A DNA stretch of 39,921 bases from SAR202 cluster bacterium (GTDB taxonomy: Bacteria > Chloroflexota > Dehalococcoidia > Lucifugimonadales > Lucifugimonadaceae). The notes below the pieces were generated by a model. That model was not told where the DNA came from. It saw only the letters and a list, made by a program, of their open reading frames with translations, and did no database searches. A program made the translations under genes and the position numbers. Below are positions 32,926-39,921 of this stretch, one piece after another. The stretch's first letter is position 1. Each line of letters starts with the position of its first letter. The stretch is from NCBI GenBank assembly GCA_016872495.1, contig VGZT01000019.1:1-39921 (forward strand). The letters are read 5' to 3'.

Positions 32926-33695
32926 TGCGTCGTCTCCCGGTCGATTCTCTCGATGGCCACCGCCTGGCCGGTCTGGTCGTCCAGCTCAATCATGACGGAA
33001 TTGAACCGGCACGCGCCCTCGGCAACCCGGAGATGTCGCGGCATGTTGTTGAGGAATCGAAAGAGGGCGTCGCCGACCTCCATTCCAATCACCGAGTCCA
33101 TCGGACCAACCATCCCGAGGTCGGTCACGTACGCGGTGCCTTTCGGAAGGATCCGCTGATCGGCGGTCGCCACATGAGTATGGGTGCCAACCAGCGCCGC
33201 CACGCGGCCATCCAGGAAGTAGCCCATCGCCTGCTTCTCGGACGTCGCCTCAGCGTGGAAATCGACCAGGACCGGGCGTCCGACCGCGTCGTGCGATTTC
33301 AGGAACTTCTCCATCACCGCAAACGGCGAATCGAACTCACCCAGGAACACCCGGCCGATCAGGTTGACGACGACCAGTCCGCCCAGGTCGATGAAACCAC
33401 GGCCCGGAACGCTGGGCGGATAGTTCATCGGCCTGATGACCGGCAATGCCCGGTCGTTGAGATGGGTGATGAACTCATTGCGGTCCCAGACGTGGTTGCC
33501 GGTCGTGACGACATCTGCCCCCGCGGCGAGCAGTTCCTTAACGGTATCGAGCGTCAGGCCGAACCCGGCCGCGATGTTCTCGCCCTGGACGATCGCGAAG
33601 TCGAGCGCCAGTTCCTTGCGCAGGTCGGGAAGAATCGTGGCGAGCGCATGCCGACCGGGTCGACCGACCACATCTCCGACCATTAGAACGCGCAC
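32922..33695 (-). CDS. ymdB: YmdB-like metallophosphoesterase (TIGR00282 family)
   Basis: Dinuclear-metal phosphodiesterase, 257 residues; B. subtilis YmdB (264) hydrolyses 2',3'-cAMP and affects biofilm and sporulation. Motifs: VRVLMVGDVVGRPGRHAL with the first Asp, FAIVQGENIAAGFGLT with Glu-Asn, DVVTTGNHVWDRNE with Asn-His, LVDFHAEATSEKQAMGYFLD, and ALVGTHTHVATADQRI with HTH. The GTG at 33695 is chosen because GAGGAGGG lies just before it and the protein then starts as the family does; the open frame extends upstream into low-complexity residues. It follows rny by 83 bp, the conserved arrangement in Firmicutes and relatives. Confidence 0.93.
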   Translation of the reverse strand: MRVLMVGDVVGRPGRHALATILPDLRKELALDFAIVQGENIAAGFGLTLDTVKELLAAGADVVTTGNHVWDRNEFITHLNDRALPVIRPMNYPPSVPGRGFIDLGGLVVVNLIGRVFLGEFDSPFAVMEKFLKSHDAVGRPVLVDFHAEATSEKQAMGYFLDGRVAALVGTHTHVATADQRILPKGTAYVTDLGMVGPMDSVIGMEVGDALFRFLNNMPRHLRVAEGACRFNSVMIELDDQTGQAVAIERIDRETTH

Positions 33696-33778
33696 GGCCC
33701 TCCTCGTTTCTTCGTCTGCGGTCCGTGCCTCGATCGCAGCGGCCGCCAACGAGCGTCGGCGGCCGCCCAACGCCTGTG

Positions 33779-35308
33779 CTACCTGGCGAACTCTACCGTT
33801 CGAGATTCCCTGATGACCACAACCTTGATCTGACCCGGATACGCGAGGGTCTCTTCGATCCTCTTCACAATGTCGCGTGCCAGTACGACCGCCTTCGAGT
33901 CATCGATCTCTTCCGGTTTGACCATCACCCGGATCTCGCGACCGGCCTGGATGGCAAAACAGCGTTCGACCCCGGCAAACCCTCTGGCCACGTTCTCGAG
34001 GGCTTCGAGACGCTGAATGTAATGCTCGACGGTGTCACGACGTGCCCCCGGCCGCGCCGCGCTGATTGCGTCCGCCGCGGCAACGAGGAACGACTCGACC
34101 GTCGTCATCTCCCGGTCGTGATGCTCGCGAATCGCCTTCAGGATCTCATCGGGCATGCCGTACTTGGCGACCAGGTCGGCGCCGATCTCTGCGTGCGGGC
34201 CTTCGACCTCGTGGGTCAGCGCCTTCCCGATGTCGTGCAGGAACCCGGCCGTCCTGGCCACGTTCACCTTGCTGCCAAGTTCAGACGCCAGCATCGAAGC
34301 CATCAGAGACACTTCCACGCTGTGCTGCAGGACGTTCTCGCCGTAGCTGTACCGGTACTTGAGCCTGCCCATCATCTTGATGAGCTCGGGGTGCAGACCC
34401 TTGACGTTCGAGTCGAGCATCGCCTGCTCACCGGCCTTCCGGATCGTCTCGTTCACGTCCGCCTGGGCGCGCTGCACAAGCTCCTCAATGCGCGCAGGAT
34501 GGATCCTGCCGTCCTGGATCAGCTTCTCCAGGGCACGCCGGGCGACTTCCCGGCGGATGGGATCGAAACACGAGATCGAGACCGTCTCAGGCGTGTCGTC
34601 GATGATCAGGTCGACGCCAGTCGCCGCTTCGATTGCGCGGATGTTCCGGCCTTCCCGACCGATCAAGCGGCCCTTCATCTCGTCGCTCGGGATCTGGACG
34701 GAAGCCACAGTAGATTCCGCGACGACTTCCGACGCCAGCCTCTGGATCGATCCGGCGATGATCTCGCGCGCGACGCCGTCCGCCTGGTCGTGGAACTGCT
34801 CTTCGGCATCCCGAGTGCGGCGGGCCAGTTCGAACTGTATGCCCTCCTCGGCGCGCCTCAACAAGAGTTCTTTGGCTTCCGAGAGCGACAGCCCCGAGAT
34901 GGACTCGAGTCGCTTGGCTTCTTCAAGCCTGAGCGCTTCTAACTCCCCGATCTTTTTCTCGTTTTGAGCTTCTGCATTTCTGAGCTTTGATTCTCTGGAA
35001 TCAAGCCCTGAAGATCGCCTTTCCAGGCTCTCTTCTCTCTGTTCTAAACGTTGTTCCTGCTTCTGAAATTCCTGCCGTCTGGCCCTGAGTTCCTGCTCAA
35101 GCGCGGTCTTGGCCTGGATGGCCTCTTCCTTTGCTTCAAGAAGGATCTCTTTGCTGCGTTCCTCCGCTCGTCGAATCTGATCCTGGGCCGCCCCGAGTGC
35201 CGCCTTGGCACTTCGGGATATCAGCGCGTTCCTTAGCCAGAAACCGATGACGCCTGCCAGTATCGCGACAACTAGGGCCGTAAAGACGGCGGTAATGAGG
35301 ACTTCCAT
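33779..35308 (-). CDS. rny: Ribonuclease Y
   Basis: Membrane-anchored endoribonuclease initiating mRNA decay. 509 residues, the usual length. An N-terminal transmembrane helix ([20 protein letters not shown]) is followed by a long coiled coil (~35-175), a KH domain ([20 protein letters not shown], ~205-270) and an HD hydrolase domain ([20 protein letters not shown] with the HD pair; [20 protein letters not shown]). GAGGAGG lies 5 bases before the ATG. A promoter and two leader hairpins are upstream (35344-35412). First gene of a cluster with ymdB-like, PHP and plsY genes. Confidence 0.96.
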   Translation of the reverse strand: MEVLITAVFTALVVAILAGVIGFWLRNALISRSAKAALGAAQDQIRRAEERSKEILLEAKEEAIQAKTALEQELRARRQEFQKQEQRLEQREESLERRSSGLDSRESKLRNAEAQNEKKIGELEALRLEEAKRLESISGLSLSEAKELLLRRAEEGIQFELARRTRDAEEQFHDQADGVAREIIAGSIQRLASEVVAESTVASVQIPSDEMKGRLIGREGRNIRAIEAATGVDLIIDDTPETVSISCFDPIRREVARRALEKLIQDGRIHPARIEELVQRAQADVNETIRKAGEQAMLDSNVKGLHPELIKMMGRLKYRYSYGENVLQHSVEVSLMASMLASELGSKVNVARTAGFLHDIGKALTHEVEGPHAEIGADLVAKYGMPDEILKAIREHHDREMTTVESFLVAAADAISAARPGARRDTVEHYIQRLEALENVARGFAGVERCFAIQAGREIRVMVKPEEIDDSKAVVLARDIVKRIEETLAYPGQIKVVVIRESRTVEFAR

Positions 35309-35343
35309 AAAGCCTCCTCGACCGCCAATGGTCTATTTGTTTC

Positions 35344-35377
35344 GAGCCTCTCCTTGGGCTCTCGGGCATCTGCCCGA
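35344..35377 (-). promoter_or_regulatory. Two hairpins in the rny 5' leader
   Basis: In the minus-strand sense the leader begins with UCGGGC-AGAU-GCCCGA (35362-35377, perfect 6-bp stem) and continues with GAGCC-CAAGGAGA-GGCUC (35344-35361, 5-bp stem). The predicted transcription start (~35376-35377) puts the first hairpin at the extreme 5' end, where a structure can shield RNA from 5'-end-dependent decay. Autoregulation of RNase Y through this leader is inference. Confidence 0.5.
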
Positions 35378-35382
35378 AAGCA

Positions 35383-35412
35383 ATATTAAGTAGCGCCGCC
35401 TTGAACCGTCAA
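35383..35412 (-). promoter_or_regulatory. Promoter of the rny operon
   Basis: Minus-strand -35 TTGACG (35407-35412), 18-bp spacer, -10 TAATAT (35383-35388). The -35 lies inside a perfect inverted repeat GCCTTGA-CGGT-TCAAGGC (35398-35415), which could act as an operator or as the end of ffh transcription, although no T-run follows. Confidence 0.7.
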
Positions 35413-35462
35413 GGCAGAATGCCACGGCGTTTAGGCCGCCGCGGGTAGAAAAAGCGCAGCGT

Positions 35463-36809
35463 CTAGCGCTTGCCGGCGAGCATGCCCATCAACGCGCGCT
35501 TGCCACCGGGCCCGGAGATCTTCTTCATCAGCTTCTGCATTTCCGCAAACTGGTTTAGCAGCTGATTTACGTCCGACGCAGTTGTCCCGGAACCAAGCGC
35601 AATCCTGCGCCGCCTGGAACCGTTGATTATCCTCGGATCGCGGCGCTCAGCATGTGTCATCGAATAGACGATCGCTTCGGCGCGAACGAGTCGCTTTTCG
35701 TCGATCTTGCTGGTATCTATTTTTCCGCGCAACGCACCCATGCCAGGCAGCATGCCCAGGATGTCCTGAAGCGGTCCCATTTTCCGGACCTGTTGCAACT
35801 GCTGCAGGAAATCTTCCAGATCAAACTGGGACTTGCGAAGTTTCTTCTCGAGTTCCTTCGCGTGTGCGAGATCCAGGTCTTGCTCGGCCTTCTCGATCAG
35901 GCTGGCGATGTCGCCCATGCCAAGCACACGCGAAGCAAGGCGATCAGGGTGGTACGCCTCCAGGCCGTCCGTTTTTTCGCCGACGCCAATGAACTTGATC
36001 GGCACGCCGGTGACCGATCGCATCGACAGGGCAGCCCCACCCCTGGCGTCCCCATCCATCTTGGTCATGACTATTCCGGTCAGTCCAACGCGTTCGTGGA
36101 ACTCGGCGCCTGACCGCACGGCATCCTGACCCGTCATAGCGTCGACGACCAGGAGACTTTCGACCGGGCTCACCGCCTTGCGGATCTCGCCCAGCTCGGT
36201 CATCAGCTCCTCGTCGATGTGAAGCCGGCCCGCGGTGTCGAGGATCAACCAGTAGATGTTCTGAGCCTGCGCCGCCTTAACCGCGTTGGTCGCGACCTGA
36301 CGAGCGGACGACTTCGACGGGTCCTCGGAGTAAACGGGCACGTTCAGCTGCTTGCCAAGCTGGATCAGCTGTTCGATGGCGGCCGGCCTCTTCAGGTCGC
36401 AGGCAGCCAGCATCACGTCCTGCTTCCTGGTCTTGCGGATGTGGAGCGCCAGCTTGGCCGCAGTCGTTGTCTTACCGGCACCCTGGAGGCCAACCAGCAT
36501 GACGACCGTCGGCGGGCGCTCACCCCGCGCGAGATCGACCACCTCACCGCCGAGAACGGCGGTCAGCTCCTCGTGCACGACCTTGAGGATCGTCTGGTCG
36601 GGCGTGAGCGAGCCGAAAACATCGGCCCCGGATACCCGTTCCTTGATCTTCTTGACGAACTGAGCGACGACCTTGAAGTCGACGTCGGCCTCGAGCAGCG
36701 CGAGACGGACCGCCCGGAGCGCCTCGTCGACGTCCTTTTCGGTGATTCGACCCCGGCCCGTCAGCTTGCCAAAGGCGACAGTCAGCTTGTCAGAAAGCGA
36801 TTCAAACAT
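35463..36809 (-). CDS. ffh: Signal recognition particle protein Ffh
   Basis: GTPase that binds signal sequences of nascent membrane proteins and delivers ribosomes to FtsY. 448 residues. N domain MFESLSDKLTVAFGKLTGRG, G1 GLQGAGKTTTAAKLA, G3 LDTAGRLHID, G4 TKMDGDARGGAAL, closing-loop GVGEKTDGLEAYHPDR, and a methionine-rich M domain (KMGPLQDILGMLPGMGALRG; FAEMQKLMKKISGPGGK). The ATG at 36809 gives the family N-terminus, but its AGAGAGG sequence directly abuts the ATG, a spacing that is too short for efficient use. The longer open frame lacks a better start. No 4.5S RNA gene was recognised nearby. Confidence 0.96.
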   Translation of the reverse strand: MFESLSDKLTVAFGKLTGRGRITEKDVDEALRAVRLALLEADVDFKVVAQFVKKIKERVSGADVFGSLTPDQTILKVVHEELTAVLGGEVVDLARGERPPTVVMLVGLQGAGKTTTAAKLALHIRKTRKQDVMLAACDLKRPAAIEQLIQLGKQLNVPVYSEDPSKSSARQVATNAVKAAQAQNIYWLILDTAGRLHIDEELMTELGEIRKAVSPVESLLVVDAMTGQDAVRSGAEFHERVGLTGIVMTKMDGDARGGAALSMRSVTGVPIKFIGVGEKTDGLEAYHPDRLASRVLGMGDIASLIEKAEQDLDLAHAKELEKKLRKSQFDLEDFLQQLQQVRKMGPLQDILGMLPGMGALRGKIDTSKIDEKRLVRAEAIVYSMTHAERRDPRIINGSRRRRIALGSGTTASDVNQLLNQFAEMQKLMKKISGPGGKRALMGMLAGKR

Positions 36810-36936
36810 CCTCTCTATCGTCGCACAAACCCAGCTTCCATTCCCGTGTGGCCTCTGCACTCATGCGAACTTCGCGTAGATCGGCCAACTCGACTAAACT
36901 GGCGGCAGCAACCGGACCATCAGGAGGCCCAGGAAC

Positions 36937-37884
36937 ATGAGCAGGACTGACCGCACGAATGGTCGTTCTCCGTCCACATCCAAATGGCGGGGAGTCTTCG
37001 CCGCCAATCCAACGCCGATGGACTCCAGTGGCGGCATTAACCAGAAAGCGCTCCGCGCGGTCCTGGAAGACAACATCCTCGGCGGCGTCCACGGCTTCTG
37101 GGTAGCTGGCGGGACCGGCGAAGGCGCGATCTTCGACGATCAGGAGCGTGCGACGGTCGCACGCGTGGCGGGCGAGGTGTGCGCAGGCAAGGCGTTCACG
37201 ATCATGCACGTGGGGGCAGCTACGACCGCCAGCGCGGTCAAAGGCGCACGCGCAGCAAGGGAGGCCGGTTGTGACGCGATCTGCTGCGTGCCGCCGTTCT
37301 TCTACCGGCCGACCGAACGATCGATCCTCGAGCACTATGCCGCGGTCGCCGACGCGGCCGACCTGCCATTCTTCGCCTACAACCTTCCCCAGCTAACGCA
37401 GGTTGAGATCACGCCGCAGTTGATGGAAAAGATCCAGAAGGCGGTCCCACAGCTGACAGGACTGAAGCATTCTGCCGTCAACTTCGCCTACGTCCGGGAC
37501 TTCGCGGACATGGGCTTGAAGGTGTTCACTGGCAGCGGCCGCCTCCTGCTCCCTGCGCTCACCATGGGCGCGATCGGCGTAGTCGACGCCCCTCCAAGCC
37601 TTGCCCCCGGGCTGTACCGGGAACTCTTCGACGCATGGGAGAAAGGTGACATGCCGACGGCGCTCGAAAAACAGAAGGCCACCCGGGACATTGTCGACCT
37701 TGTGACCATGTTTGGCGCGGCGTCCCACATCGCAAAGGCCGTCATTGGCGAGCGGATCGGAATCGACTGCGGCGAAGCACGGCCACCGGTGAATCGCCTG
37801 AACGCCGAAGAAAAGCGGGCAGTCATGCAGCGCGCACGGGAGCTCGGTCTACTGAAAACACCGGCACGATTCCGCAGCAGCTGA
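36937..37884 (+). CDS. DHDPS/N-acetylneuraminate lyase family aldolase
   Basis: Class I pyruvate-dependent aldolase, 315 residues. The phosphate/carboxylate loop reads GGTGEGAIFDDQE (GTGE instead of DapA's GTTGE), the catalytic Tyr is Tyr148 in AYNLPQLT and the Schiff-base Lys is Lys177 in LTGLKHSAVN. The YN(L/I)P context resembles N-acetylneuraminate lyase and 2-keto-3-deoxygluconate-type aldolases more than true DapA. It is therefore a candidate to cleave the product of the sugar-acid dehydratases in this window. AGGAGG lies upstream of the ATG. Divergent from ffh and followed by a glycerophosphodiesterase in the same frame. Confidence 0.9.
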   Translation: MSRTDRTNGRSPSTSKWRGVFAANPTPMDSSGGINQKALRAVLEDNILGGVHGFWVAGGTGEGAIFDDQERATVARVAGEVCAGKAFTIMHVGAATTASAVKGARAAREAGCDAICCVPPFFYRPTERSILEHYAAVADAADLPFFAYNLPQLTQVEITPQLMEKIQKAVPQLTGLKHSAVNFAYVRDFADMGLKVFTGSGRLLLPALTMGAIGVVDAPPSLAPGLYRELFDAWEKGDMPTALEKQKATRDIVDLVTMFGAASHIAKAVIGERIGIDCGEARPPVNRLNAEEKRAVMQRARELGLLKTPARFRSS

Positions 37885-37944
37885 CCGCAGGTAGTCGCCT
37901 GGTCTGGATCTCGAGCGCTTACCCCGCGAGCAGAGGAGGCCGCT

Positions 37945-38703
37945 ATCTCCGAATTCACGTTGATCGCCCACCGAGGCTTCTCATCAAGAGCCCCGGAGAA
38001 CACGATTCCGGCCTTTGAATTGGCCGTCGAGTCGGGCTTCCCCAACTTCGAGCTCGATGCGCAGCTCAGTAGCGACGGCGCGGCCGTCGTCATCCATGAC
38101 GAAACACTCGAGAGGACGACCGGTGGCTCCGGCCTCGTCGCGACGCATACGCTCGCGGAGCTGCAATCCCTTGATGCCGGCGCCCGCTTTACCGGCGAGA
38201 GGCCGAAGGGCCAGGTCCGGATTCCGACCCTTGAGGATGTCCTGCAGAGATTCCATGGCCGGGCGCACATCCACCTCGAGCTCAAGTCCGGGGAGGAGAC
38301 ATTGGCGCATGCGGTCGCAGAGCTACTGCTGCGTCACGGCTGGCTGGGATTCGCTACCGCCGAGCCGTTTGAATCCCCGGGAATTACAGTCACATCCTTT
38401 GCCCTTGAGCAACTCGAGCGCTCACGCGAGCTGGTGCCAGAGATCAGGCACAGCTGGTTGATCTCGAAGATCGATCCGTCGGTGATCGACCAGGCACGCG
38501 CTGCCAGAATTCAGGGCCTCTGCCCGCAGGCGGCGACCGCTGACGCCGACTCGATCGGACTCGCCCGGGACGTCGGATTCGTCGTCCGGGGGTGGGGGGT
38601 ACGGAACGAATCCGATCTGAAGAACCTGTTTCAGACGGGAGCCCAGGGAACCACCGTCGACTGGCCCGATCGTGCCCGGGCCTACTTGAGGTCGCTCCCG
38701 TAG
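37945..38703 (+). CDS. Glycerophosphodiester phosphodiesterase
   Basis: Hydrolyses glycerophosphodiesters from lipid turnover to glycerol-3-phosphate and alcohol. About 252 residues, a TIM barrel of the GDPD family: LIAHRGFSSRAPENTIPAFE with the catalytic His-Arg-Gly, NFELDAQLSSDGAAVVIHDE with ELD and HD metal/acid residues, LERTTGGSGLVATHTL, and HIHLELKSGEE with the third Glu and Lys. No signal peptide, so cytoplasmic. The start is uncertain: GAGGAGG at 37933-37939 points to codon ATC at 37945, not ATG/GTG/TTG; the first standard start is TTG at 37960, 20 bases from that site. Both give a complete enzyme. Located 60 bp after the aldolase gene. Confidence 0.9.
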   Translation: MSEFTLIAHRGFSSRAPENTIPAFELAVESGFPNFELDAQLSSDGAAVVIHDETLERTTGGSGLVATHTLAELQSLDAGARFTGERPKGQVRIPTLEDVLQRFHGRAHIHLELKSGEETLAHAVAELLLRHGWLGFATAEPFESPGITVTSFALEQLERSRELVPEIRHSWLISKIDPSVIDQARAARIQGLCPQAATADADSIGLARDVGFVVRGWGVRNESDLKNLFQTGAQGTTVDWPDRARAYLRSLP

Positions 38704-38779
38704 ACATGGCATAGACGGTGCAAGGGTTCGGCCGTTCGACCATTGACCTGGAACTGGGCGTCCGATTTCTGCTGCCCGC

Positions 38780-39921
38780 ACATGCGCTCTGGTCGCGATC
38801 GCTCGCTGTAGTCAGGCCACCGCCCCAACCCAGACCAGCGAGCAGCAACTGGCATTGACCGTGCCTGCGGCTGCGGGCGATCGTCTCAATCTGCAGCTCG
38901 ACGAACGGATCCAGAGACCCGACAGCCCGATATCCACACGTACCGCCGCGACCATCACGCCCTTGCCGGGGCCGACGCCCATGGCCCTGTCGTCGACGCC
39001 GACCCCGGCGCCGACTCCAACCCTTACGCCAACCCCGAGGCAACCGACAACACCGGCGCCCACCCCCACACCGGCAGCAACCGCCAGCCCGACTCCGTCG
39101 GTAGATCCGGTCCTGCTGGTACGCCGATCGGTCGTTCGGATCGAACGGCCGTCGCTGTTAGTGCAGGGCTGATCGTCCAGATAGATCCGTCCCGGCGGTC
39201 CGGACTGATCCTCGCCAACGCCCACGTGACCGTCGGCGCGTCGGTCGTCGAGTGACCCTGTTCGACGCGCCAAAGCTCTCGGTCAAGGTGTTTGGCGAGG
39301 ACACAAAACCGGGATCTGACGCTGCGTGAGATCTGCTGCGGCGAATACACCGCGGTTGCGGTCAAGGCCGGCGTGGGTATCCCCGAGGGCGAGGGCGTCA
39401 GCCGCCTCAGCTGTCAACGCTTCAGACGGCATCATTGCCTTTACGTTCACGCATCCCTACGCAACCACCAAAGGCAGCTGGAGCCATGGCGTCAAATTCA
39501 GGACTCAGGGCATTCGCGGGCACACCGTATTTGCTTGGAGTGACACTACCTGGTGCCACTGGGGGAACGACTCGGCCGGCAACCCCACCCGTATCGTTCG
39601 GGCCGACAGAACCACCAACCTGGTCTCGGCCGCCAGTGGCAATAACACGATTCGGATGGTATCGGCGGGACACGAGGGCTGGTTCTTCTTGAACGCTAGT
39701 CTCTTAGGCAAGCTCTATCTCACCGGCAACACCCACGCCCGTGACGTCTCGCCAATTACCAGGCTATCCGGAGCGATCACCATTCCGGTGTTCGGCGCGA
39801 AACAGCCGCTTCCTTCGGGCACCCTGGCGCGAGGAAACCCAGAGTAGGTTCTGACGGAGGGGCCGGATGCCAGATACGCCGATCTCACCGCCGAAGCGAG
39901 GTTCACCAACCCGGCCGCTGA
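38780..39921 (+). pseudogene. Decayed secreted trypsin-like (S1C) protease, continues past window
   Basis: Successive fragments in different frames rebuild one protein. A lipoprotein-like start region (LVAIARCSQATAPTQ) without a start codon and a Pro/Thr linker (PTPTLTPTPRQPTT) come first. Then follow DPVLLVRRSVVRIERPS, after a shift SAGLIVQIDPSRRSGLILAN with NAHVTVGAS (catalytic His block), after another shift RVTLFDAPKLSVKVFGEDT, another shift RDLTLREICCGEYTAVAVKA, and a further shift into a C-terminal domain (FTHPYATTKGSWSHGVKFRT). That frame hits TAG at 39845-39847 and then continues in the same frame with DARYADLTAEARFTNPAA, apparently the start of a second copy of the domain. The catalytic Ser segment (GxSGSP) is absent. 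At least four frameshifts, one nonsense codon and one deletion. Confidence 0.75.

Noticed and set aside
36937-37884. Calling this gene dapA (lysine synthesis)
   Set aside because: The loop is GTGE rather than GTTGE and the Tyr context is YNLP; there are no lysine genes nearby and sugar-acid dehydratases are present, so a NAL/KDG-type aldolase is more likely.
39867-39921. New gene starting MPDTPISPPKRG at the right edge with GGAGGGG upstream
   Set aside because: The other frame continues the protease C-terminal domain (DARYADLTAEARFTNPAA) in phase after the TAG, which explains this stretch better.

Overview
This is a GC-rich, gene-dense window from a bacterial chromosome. The gene set points to a monoderm-type member of Chloroflexota (SAR202/Dehalococcoidia-like): a split glycine dehydrogenase (gcvPA/gcvPB), a HemQ-type coproheme decarboxylase, RNase Y with its YmdB-like partner, PlsY, DrrA-type ABC exporters, DUF5666-rich secreted proteins, and an enolase-superfamily dehydratase with a decayed paralogue. 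The phylum is inferred from family content; no rRNA or tRNA is present to prove it.

Layout. 1-806 (-): acyl-CoA dehydrogenase, running off the left edge. 880-3204 (+): ruvC-ruvA-ruvB. 3205-6944 (-): two half-ABC exporters forming an asymmetric heterodimer. 7092-7619 (-): unknown protein resembling a degenerate AAA+ domain. 7620-8020: gene-free but full of perfect stems (candidate structured RNA). 8021-10204 (-): TrmO-like gene, an enolase-superfamily pseudogene and its intact paralogue. 10362-12389 (+): YjhG/YagF-type aldonate dehydratase, divergent from the enolase-superfamily dehydratase across a 157-bp region bracketed by a 9-bp inverted repeat. 12406-18528 (-): response regulator, histidine kinase, repeat-bearing lipoprotein and a 1151-residue DUF5666-like secreted protein. 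18683-18967 (+): seven-iron-type ferredoxin with a near-consensus promoter and a clear terminator. 19058-25083 (-): TIM-barrel isomerase-like gene, gcvT, gcvH, gcvPA, gcvPB and hemQ. 25200-25664 (+): GNAT acetyltransferase. 25678-28124 (-): HpcH/HpaI aldolase, FKBP lipoprotein and M19 dipeptidase. 28229-28789 (+): small secreted/membrane protein, possibly leaderless. 28795-30500 (-): DrrAB-like ABC exporter. 30552-30723 (-): promoter, small RNA or leader, and terminator. 30738-36809 (-): ffh, rny, ymdB-like, PHP phosphoesterase, plsY and a zinc-finger membrane protein. 36937-38703 (+): DHDPS/NAL-family aldolase and glycerophosphodiesterase. 38780-39921 (+): a decayed secreted trypsin-like protease.

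How the genes work together. Most of the window is housekeeping: Holliday-junction resolution, protein targeting, RNA turnover, phospholipid synthesis, one-carbon metabolism and heme. The accessory content has two themes. The first is sugar-acid catabolism: two mechanistically different dehydratases plus two aldolase families that commonly cleave 2-keto-3-deoxy sugar acids. The second is cell-surface biology: a two-component system apparently co-transcribed with two secreted repeat proteins, and a secreted protease in decay. The least explained parts are the two non-coding regions (7740-8000 and 30552-30723) and the two-component/secreted-protein operon.
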